Of a stretch of 64,000 nt of DNA, positions 57,788 through 64,000 are shown piece after piece; the stretch's first letter is position 1, and every line of letters begins with the position of its first letter. Position numbers and translations under genes: made by a program. Source of the stretch: Isoetes taiwanensis (Eukaryota > Streptophyta > Lycopodiopsida > Isoetales > Isoetaceae); contig JAJEKV010000046.1 in assembly GCA_021234155.1 (NCBI GenBank), positions 4,442,665 through 4,506,664 on the forward strand. Direction: 5' to 3'. The notes beneath the pieces are model-generated. The model saw nothing but the letters and a program-made list of their open reading frames with translations. It searched no databases and had not been told where the DNA came from.

Positions 57788-58700
57788 CTACAAGTGGCGG
57801 GTTATTTTAGCAAAATTGTGCAAATACCTCCTGCTAAAACTGAGTTGGCCATATAAGATTCTCACTTGTGATACATTTATAGGTGGTTTCACCTTCTCCA
57901 AGGCTGCAATCTTACCATGATCCAGTTGTAATCCATTTTCTGAAATATAATTGTCCAATAGTTTTCCTCCTCTAGTGAAGAAAATACACTTAGCAGGATT
58001 CAAACGTATGCCATACAATTGGCATCTTTCAAGAACTTTTCTGAGATGATCCAAGTGATCCCTTCTTGGATTAAAAAATAATGTTAAGTCATCTATAAAG
58101 ACTCTCAAAAAGTCTGAAATGTCATGAAAAGCATATGTCATAGCTCGTTGAAACGTGGTTGAGGCATTTGTGAAGCCAAAAGGTAATACCTTATAAGCAT
58201 AGATGGCAAAAGATGTTCAAAGAGCCATCATTTCTTGATGTGATGGATAGATTTGGATCTGATTATATCCAGAGTAACCATCAAGAAAGAATAGGTCTGG
58301 TTTCCTGCAACAATATACAACAAGGTGTCTATGTATGGTATAGGAAAATGATCTCTTTTGGTAGCTTTGTTGAGATCCCTGTAATCAATGCATACTCAGA
58401 TTGAGTTATTTGGCTTTCTCACTGGTACAATAGAACTGATCCAATCTAAATTTGGGACTAGAACAATAAATTCCGCCTCCAAAAGCTTCACAACTTCGCC
58501 CTTTACTTGTTCCTCTATAGCTGGACTCATTCTCCTTTGAGCTTATTGGATTGGTTCTGATCCCTGTTTCAAATCAATGGTATGAACCACAACCTCTGGT
58601 GAAATGCCTTTCAATTCTTTGTAATTTCTTGCCAAAACATCCCTGAATTCTCTTAACAAGGATATTAAATATGTTCCTCCTCTTGAGTAAAATCTTCTCC
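57788..58700 (-). pseudogene. Tat-like gypsy element: reverse transcriptase
   Basis: The minus strand reads FRDVLARNYKELKGISPEVV and VVHTIDLKQGSEPIQ, then VCIDYRDLNKATKRDHFPIP, YSFLDGYSGYNQI, LPFGFTNASTTFQRAM and the catalytic box RVFIDDLTLFF (57,788-58,141 frame). The thumb includes LLDNYISENGLQLDHGKIAA. The sequence is truncated at FAKITRHL where gypsy element 2 begins. Stops and shifts disrupt it. Confidence 0.85.
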
Positions 58701-58744
58701 AATAATAACCAATTCTTTTTTATCTCCTTAAAAAATATTAATGT

Positions 58745-58950
58745 TCTTGACTGAATGTGGTATCTGTGATGAATATGGTGCATGTGATGACTGTGGTGAA
58801 TGTGGTGATTGTGGTGAATGTGGTGCATGTGATGACTGTGGTGAATGTGGTGATTGTGGTGAACATGGTGCATGTGATGACTGTGGTGCATGTGATGACT
58901 GTCGTGAATGTGGTGACTGTGGTGACTGTGATGAACATGGACTGATCTGA
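58745..58950. repeat. Minisatellite encoding a Ser/Pro/His/Gln linker
   Basis: About 200 bp of GTGRTGAATGTGGTGATTGTG-type units. On the minus strand it is in frame with the upstream RNase H-like part and encodes runs such as SPQSPHSPQSSHAPHS. A short related stretch is at 61,466-61,513. Confidence 0.85.
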
Positions 58951-59390
58951 TTTACCTCATCCTCCAGAATTTGTACATGCCACCAAGCTACTTGCACCAT
59001 TGCCAATTGTGTTAAAGGATCCGCCACAATGTTTTGTTCCCTTGGACCATGTACCACAATGCGCTGCTGAAAACATGACTTCAAATCCATGGCTTGTTGA
59101 TGTAAGCCTCTCAAATTAGCACTTAAAACTTGAAACTGATCCATAAGTTGTTAACATGCCAATAAAAAGTCTCCAATAATAGTCAAACAATCAATGTGCT
59201 TCTTCTTTGCCAAAGTCATCCCTTGAATAAGTGCATAATATTCAACCTCATTATTACTGCTTGCATTGCTTATCATACTCAATGTAACAATCTTCTTCTA
59301 AGGCCCACATATCAGAAATACTCCTACACCTCTATAATTCTTGAGCTTAGAGAAGCACCATGAAAATACATTTGTCCTTCTATAGTGTGC
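58951..59390 (-). pseudogene. Tat-like gypsy element: RNase H-like domain upstream of RT
   Basis: On the minus strand: MYFHGASLSS (His where RNase H has its first Asp), SNNEVEYYALIQGMTLAKKK (the NNEAEY Glu), GDFLL (GDS Asp), and VVHGPREQNIVADPLTQLA (last Asp). This pattern is that of the second, archaeal-type RNase H in Tat/Ogre elements. It lies between the protease and the RT rather than after the RT. Confidence 0.65.
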
Positions 59391-60382
59391 TAATTTCTGT
59401 TCATCCCGTCCATGCTTGATTTTGGCATCAAGCATGGATGGGATGAACAAAAATCAGCCTTGCTGAAATAAAGTTTCGCCAATGGGTCTTTGAATGGACT
59501 CTTCATGTTTACAAGAGTCTCTTGTAACTCACCTTCACCAATATTTTCAAGTTTTTGGATATACTTATCTGCAACTTGCTGCTGTAAATGACATATTTCT
59601 GAATTTTGGGTACCTTTTAACCACTTGTACAACGTCTTATCTTCCTTGTCACCCACTTTCAAGACATGAAAACAACTAAGACCTTGCTGCTCTAACACCA
59701 TAGCATTCTTTTTGCTGATTTCTAATTGTGGGCTGCTCAAAGAAGGATTGCACAGAAAAGTACCATTTGCTGATTTTAGGGGATGATCTATAGTAACCTT
59801 ATATTCCCCTTGGAAGATATTCATTTCACTCTTCCTCCATGAAGTCTCAGCTTGTACGGCATCTAAGCGTGTACGACTCAGCAACAAAGTATAAGTTTCA
59901 GCATGCACACTTTGGAAATTTCAAAAATATGAAATCCAATATTGCTTCACCTCATATACATTGCATCTAATAACTACCATAGGCTGCATCTTCATTTGAT
60001 TGAATGCTTTGAGCATCATAGTTATCGGTCCCATCATTTTGAATCCAACTTGAAGCATTATATGGTAAGGCATTACATTCACTCTGCTGCTGGTATCTAT
60101 GTTGGCATCTTTGATCAAATATCGATTGATACTCACATCACAAAGAAATGGCCCTGGATCCTCGGATTGTCGGGCTGGTGGCTCCATTCTACTCTTATTG
60201 ATATCATTTGATATGATTTGTTGGACTACAATTTCTGATTTTCGTCTTCCCCCTAACTCATGCAACAAATTGGGAAAATAATGCATCAATTGCTCAAGAG
60301 TAAGTGTGATTTTAGTGGTCAAAACTTGGCTGATCACATCATCTTCATTCTGAATTTCCTCATCCACCATAGGAGGCATCAC
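59391..60382 (-). pseudogene. Tat-like gypsy element: protease and following linker
   Basis: GPFLCDVSINRYLIKDANID, then TSSRVNVMPYHIM, matches the Tat/Athila protease where ALIDTGSSVNVMP is usual; here the active DTGS reads DTSS. The domain end appears as YTLLLSRTRLDAVQAETSWR (usual LLLGRPW). A 130-residue linker of unknown role follows to 59,390. Confidence 0.75.
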
Positions 60383-60412
60383 TATGGGCTGATTTTCTTC
60401 CTTAGACTGAAA

Positions 60413-61411
60413 CTATTCTGTGGGCAGCACATTGAATTGCACATTCTTAGGTGCTGACACCTTCAAAGTTTGTCCCTCCAAAGCCTTTGAAAAAGAGTTC
60501 TTAGTCTTCTCCACTATCGGCACTATTCTTGGTTCTTGAATCATCTTTTGTGATCTTGTAACTACATTTACTTCTCCAATCTCTTCTTCTTGCTGAAGTG
60601 GGTCTTTCTCCACCTCAAGAAATCCACAATTCACTACTAATTTTGCCTTATCTTGCTTATTAAGCTCCTCAATAAGAGCCTTAACTTGAGGATTATCGAT
60701 GTACTTTGCATCTTGAATGCGAACATCATTATTAGGAAGAGGTACTGATTCAAACACTTGCTGCCTTGGTGGATACTTGTTAATTGCCCATTCTGATTTC
60801 CCATGGATATTCCAACAAGTACTCTCATCATGCTTGAATTTATCACATAACTTGCAATACAAATGAGCCTTTCTTAGATACTATCCCTGTTTTGGTTGCA
60901 CTATTTGTGTGGAACCTATTGGAGCTTGTTGGGCAATTGGAGCTTGCAGCGTCATTGGAACTTGTGGTATGATAGGTGTTGCTTGCATTGGTTGAATAGG
61001 AATAGGTGGTGCTTATTGCATAACAGCAAATACCGGATTGGCCCTCTCAAAGAATCTCCTCTCCCTACATTCTTGATCATTATGGCCCTTTATTTGGCAT
61101 ATTGAGCAAAATTTCAGCAATCTACATGTAGTATCAGAATGTCCAATAGATCTACAATAATCACAAGTAATAAACTAGATCTCCCTTGACTTCTCACAAA
61201 TTGTAAGCTCAGAAACCTTGCCTGCAATATCCTCTGTTTTATGCTCTGGAGCAGCAACTTCACGAATGTATCCCAGCTTATCTTCAGCCTTGAGAACATA
61301 CTTTTGTGCCTCTAGCACTGTTGTAGGTTGTTTAGTCTTTACCTTATGAGCAATAGCTCGTTTCAGCCCCTTCACATCCATTTTAACAGTGATGATAATG
61401 GATCCCCCCAC
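60413..61411 (-). pseudogene. Tat-like gypsy element: gag with three CCHC knuckles
   Basis: The capsid end has KQPTTVLEAQKYVLKAEDKL. Three zinc knuckles follow: CDYCRSIGHSDTTC, CSICQIKGHNDQEC and CKLCDKFKHDESTC, all CX2CX4HX4C. A Pro/Gln/Ile-rich linker (QAPIAQQAPIG) lies between the second and third. Stops occur near 61,175, 61,017 and 60,880. Three knuckles are more than the usual one or two in plant gypsy gag. Confidence 0.8.
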
Positions 61412-61534
61412 ATCACAATGCGATATATCCCTCTATATATGGTATACGGTCTCCTATACCACCTCAACAGTAGTGACTGTGGTGAATGTTGTGACTATGG
61501 TGAGTGTGGTGACAACCCCAACAACACTAATACC

Positions 61535-62998
61535 AAGTAGCTTGGCATTCCTTTTGGAATAGAAATTTCAATAGCTCGGGCATGGGATCATGTCGGGCAT
61601 GGGATCATGTCATCCTTTGTCTTCAATAGCATTTGCTTTGGTGGAGAGGTGTTGCTTTATCAATAGTCGGAAGAATACATGCAACTAACCATGTCTATGT
61701 GGTTTTAGCGTTGCTAGCCCCTCCTCAAAAATTTAAAGAAATCATTGCGCTAGTTTGGAATTTTGCATGGGGTGGCAATGAGACTGACACAGCTGTAAAA
61801 TTGCATGGAGCAAATGCGTCCGTCCCAAAAAGGATGATGGTCTAGGTATGTTTGATCTTAAACTTCATGGTAAAGTTCTTATTTCTAAGTTCCTTTGGCA
61901 GATCCTCTTGGGCCATGTACAGTCATGTTGTGGAATGCATCTGCTTGTTCAATCTTTGGAGCACTGTATTATTTTATCAAATCTGCAGTTAAACTTTGAT
62001 TGCCATGGACTCTTTTCTATCTCTTCAAGCCGTTCCCACATGCATTGCCCTTTCTGAAAGATCTATTGAATGCCTGGAGTACCGTCAAGTCTTTGGTAGC
62101 CATTGGTCCACTGCATTGCATGCAAACCTCTTCCCTCTTTTTGTGGTTTCCCTTTGATCGTTCACTGCTTGTAGCCTCCTTCCACCCAAGACCTCAAAAG
62201 AGGTGGCAGCATGTTGGTGTTTCCACGCTTGATGCGTGGTACTATAAAGAGTGGCTTCTCACTTGGCTAGCATTTCGTGGAAAATATCATATGACTTCGC
62301 AGCACTTTCATGTATGGGAAATTGTCACATATAATACCCCTCTTATACCTGACTATGGAGGAGCAGAATTGAAAAACTAATGGGACTTGGTTCACCATTG
62401 CTACAAATTCTTGACGTCTACTCCCCCCTTGCCCCCATCTTATCATTGGGCATTGATAGTGCAAGAGGAGCGGGATAAAAATATCATCCCCAAGCACTCG
62501 GTGCTTCTTTGACAGATTGTTTATCGCTCATTTAGAGTGAATATGAAGGTCCATTTATTTAAGCCACGAGTCAGTCCACTCTGCTCTATATGCGGTTGTT
62601 GTCCAAGACTATTGAACATTGCTTTGCCTTGTGTGACAATGTTGGCACAGATCCAATCTCGTTTTCAGATGCATCTCAACAGCAAGAAAATTCTCCTTGG
62701 TGCACTCTATGTACATTAACTAAGACTTAAAAACCTAGCGTTCCATATTACACGAGCACTGGCCTGCTAGACCATTTAAAAAGTCAGTGCCATCTAGTAT
62801 TTAAAAATGCTTCCTCTACTCTAGATCAGATACTTCGAGAGATTAAGGATAGATCATATGATCATAATGTGGTGTCCACATTATCTGCTGATGATAAAGA
62901 TGAGATTTTGAGATCTTATCTCCGTCCCATCTAATTGTTGTTCAAAGTGTTGTAACTTTTTTGAGTTTTTAATATAAGCTATACGTTCTTAAAAAAAA
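61535..62998 (+). mobile_element. 3' half of an L1-like LINE
   Basis: LGIPFGIEISIARAWDH, then WWRGVALSIVGRIHATNHVY and NFAWGGNETD align with the post-RT region of the LINE at 3.0-3.5 kb. A zinc-binding end part follows (KPRVSPLCSICGCC near 62,566). It ends at CTATACGTTCTTAAAAAAAA (62,972-62,998). It is 5'-truncated at about 61,535, as usual for LINEs, and broken by stops. A 17-base duplication (GGGCATGGGATCATGTC) is at 61,579-61,612. Confidence 0.8.
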
Positions 62999-62999
62999 G

Positions 63000-63215
63000 A
63001 AAGGGGGAGAGGGGGGGGGAGGGGAGGGGGAGATGTGGTTACTTTGTCACGTTGCAGTGGTAGCATTCGATTAAACATATGGCGCACACACCACACCAAG
63101 TTTGCTTTGTTGAGTTCTGCCCCCAACTACCTTATATTGAATGCGACTATGACTGTCTTGAACTCAAGACATTACCACTAGATCAAAGACCCAGACACAA
63201 ATGTGTTGCTCTGTT
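63000..63215 (-). mobile_element. tRNA-derived SINE, full copy 2, G-rich tail
   Basis: On the minus strand: A-box-like TTGATCTAGTGGTAATG, perfect B box GAGTTCAAGAC (+ 63,155-63,165), then GTCGCATTCAATATAAGG and GGTGTGTGCGCCATATG, the same order as the 11.85 kb copy. The 3' tail is a CTCCCC-type run, on + G-rich at 63,003-63,032, directly next to the LINE poly(A). Confidence 0.8.
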
Positions 63216-63232
63216 GTATCCTTGTTTGAAAC

Positions 63233-63264
63233 TCTCTCTCTCTCTCTCCTTCCCTCCCTCTTTC
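63233..63264 (+). repeat. (CT)n-rich simple repeat
   Basis: CTCTCTCTCTCTCTCTCC followed by CCTTCC units. Confidence 0.9.
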
Positions 63265-63586
63265 CGAGCATTTTATATATGGTTTTTTCATTTCTCTGAG
63301 GATGAGGTAGAGTATTCCTCTTCTTCCAAGCTTAAGATGAAGTTTTGTTGTTGTTTGGAGTCTTTCAAGAATGCAATGGTAGGCAACATAGAACTATCAC
63401 TCTTGGAAAGATGGAAATAGCTTGGACCTTTTTTCTTGCACCTTTTGTTTTGCCTACATTGCTTCAGTGTCAAGCTCTTTTCATCGACCTTCTTCTTGAG
63501 AGCGTCCTTTGTTTCTGTTGTGCTTCTAGCTTTCCCTCCCTCCCAACCCTCATTTGGACTTTGTTTCTTAGTGTAATGATATAGGG

Positions 63587-63775
63587 GCAGATGTTCTTCC
63601 CTGGCTAGTTTGCAGATTATTATTCCTGGCTAGACGGATGTTCTTACCCAACCCAACTTTGTGGTAGATTAATCATGGGCGGATGTTCTTCCATGCACTA
63701 GTTTGCAGGTGTGTTTACCTGGCTAGGCAGATGTTCTTCCCCGTCCCAATCTATGGACAATTTAGTTATTTACTT
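63587..63775. repeat. Degenerate 92-bp tandem repeat
   Basis: GCAGATGTTCTTCCCTGGCT (63,587) and GCGGATGTTCTTCCATGCAC (63,679) start two units, each with a second TGTTCTT half-unit about 46-48 bases later. Confidence 0.7.
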
Positions 63776-64000
63776 TTTTTTTGAAGTGCATTTGTTCTAA
63801 GAGTTCGAGATTTTTTGGATGTTCTTTATCATTTTGAGCCCATTTTTAGGGCTGCTAACAATGATTTAACGCTATTTTTTTTTGCTTGAGTCTATTTTTT
63901 CCAGATCATTTGCTCACTTTTTGCAGTTGAGATGATTTGGGAGTATGCCAACGTGATTTTCAAAGACTGTTTGTGGTCCTTGCATTCTTTCGCATTTGTT
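63776..64000. other. No gene seen
   Basis: T-rich sequence with no motif, running to the window edge. Confidence 0.5.

Noticed and set aside
58741-58950. Cys-rich plus-strand frame with regular CXXCGECG-like pattern, like a metallothionein
   Set aside because: It is the opposite strand of the minisatellite that encodes the linker of the Tat-like element; all frames are open because the unit is a multiple of three.

Overview
The window looks like nuclear DNA from a land plant with a large, repeat-rich genome. The reasons are a P-class pentatricopeptide repeat (PPR) gene, a plant NKAP/MAS2-type gene, plant-type L1-like LINEs with DUF4283-like ORF1, Ty3/gypsy elements with a chromodomain and with Tat-like features, and a 25S rRNA fragment. 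I cannot name the species. The scarcity of genes and the number of decayed elements would suit a fern, lycophyte, gymnosperm or other large plant genome, but that is inference. Only one gene looks intact (PPR, 38.6-40.0 kb, + strand). A second (NKAP/MAS2-like, 42.9-43.9 kb, - strand) has an excellent C-terminal domain but three frame changes, all at A-runs. A third block (21.6-25.8 kb, - strand) is a long, broken coding region of a family I cannot name.

Layout: 0-4.6 kb, one LINE in two head-to-head halves (ORF1 and endonuclease on -, reverse transcriptase to poly(A) on +), as expected from twin priming. 5.3-6.3 kb, 5' part of a related LINE, abutting a dispersed repeat (6.3-6.75 kb) seen again at 34.8 and 31 kb. 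7.6-11.7 kb, Ty3/gypsy element 1 with a 3' LTR, its chromodomain-like tail split by a microsatellite-tailed SINE end. 11.8-12.1 kb, tRNA-derived SINE. 12.4-19.35 kb, a non-coding repeat block with three copies of a hairpin-bearing end, an array of small covarying hairpins and a purine-rich + strand. 26-33 kb, mostly empty, with local tandem duplications and two tRNA-like sequences. 33-38.4 kb, microsatellite-tailed element ends, a retroposon with an identifiable empty site, and LINE, SINE and copia scraps. 44-50 kb, more element fragments. 52.1-57.8 kb, Ty3/gypsy element 2 (chromovirus) with about 445 bp of 25S rRNA inserted in its integrase. 57.8-61.4 kb, a Tat-like gypsy element on - in which an RNase H-like domain and a Ser/Pro/His/Gln minisatellite linker lie before the RT. 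61.5-63.0 kb, 3' end of a LINE, then a second full SINE.

The genes do not form an operon or pathway; this is a eukaryotic interval. The mobile elements show the clearest links: the tRNA-derived SINE and a second element family share a GACG(A)TAAAA-type 3' end, and each copy carries a different simple-repeat tail, which suggests a shared reverse-transcription machinery.
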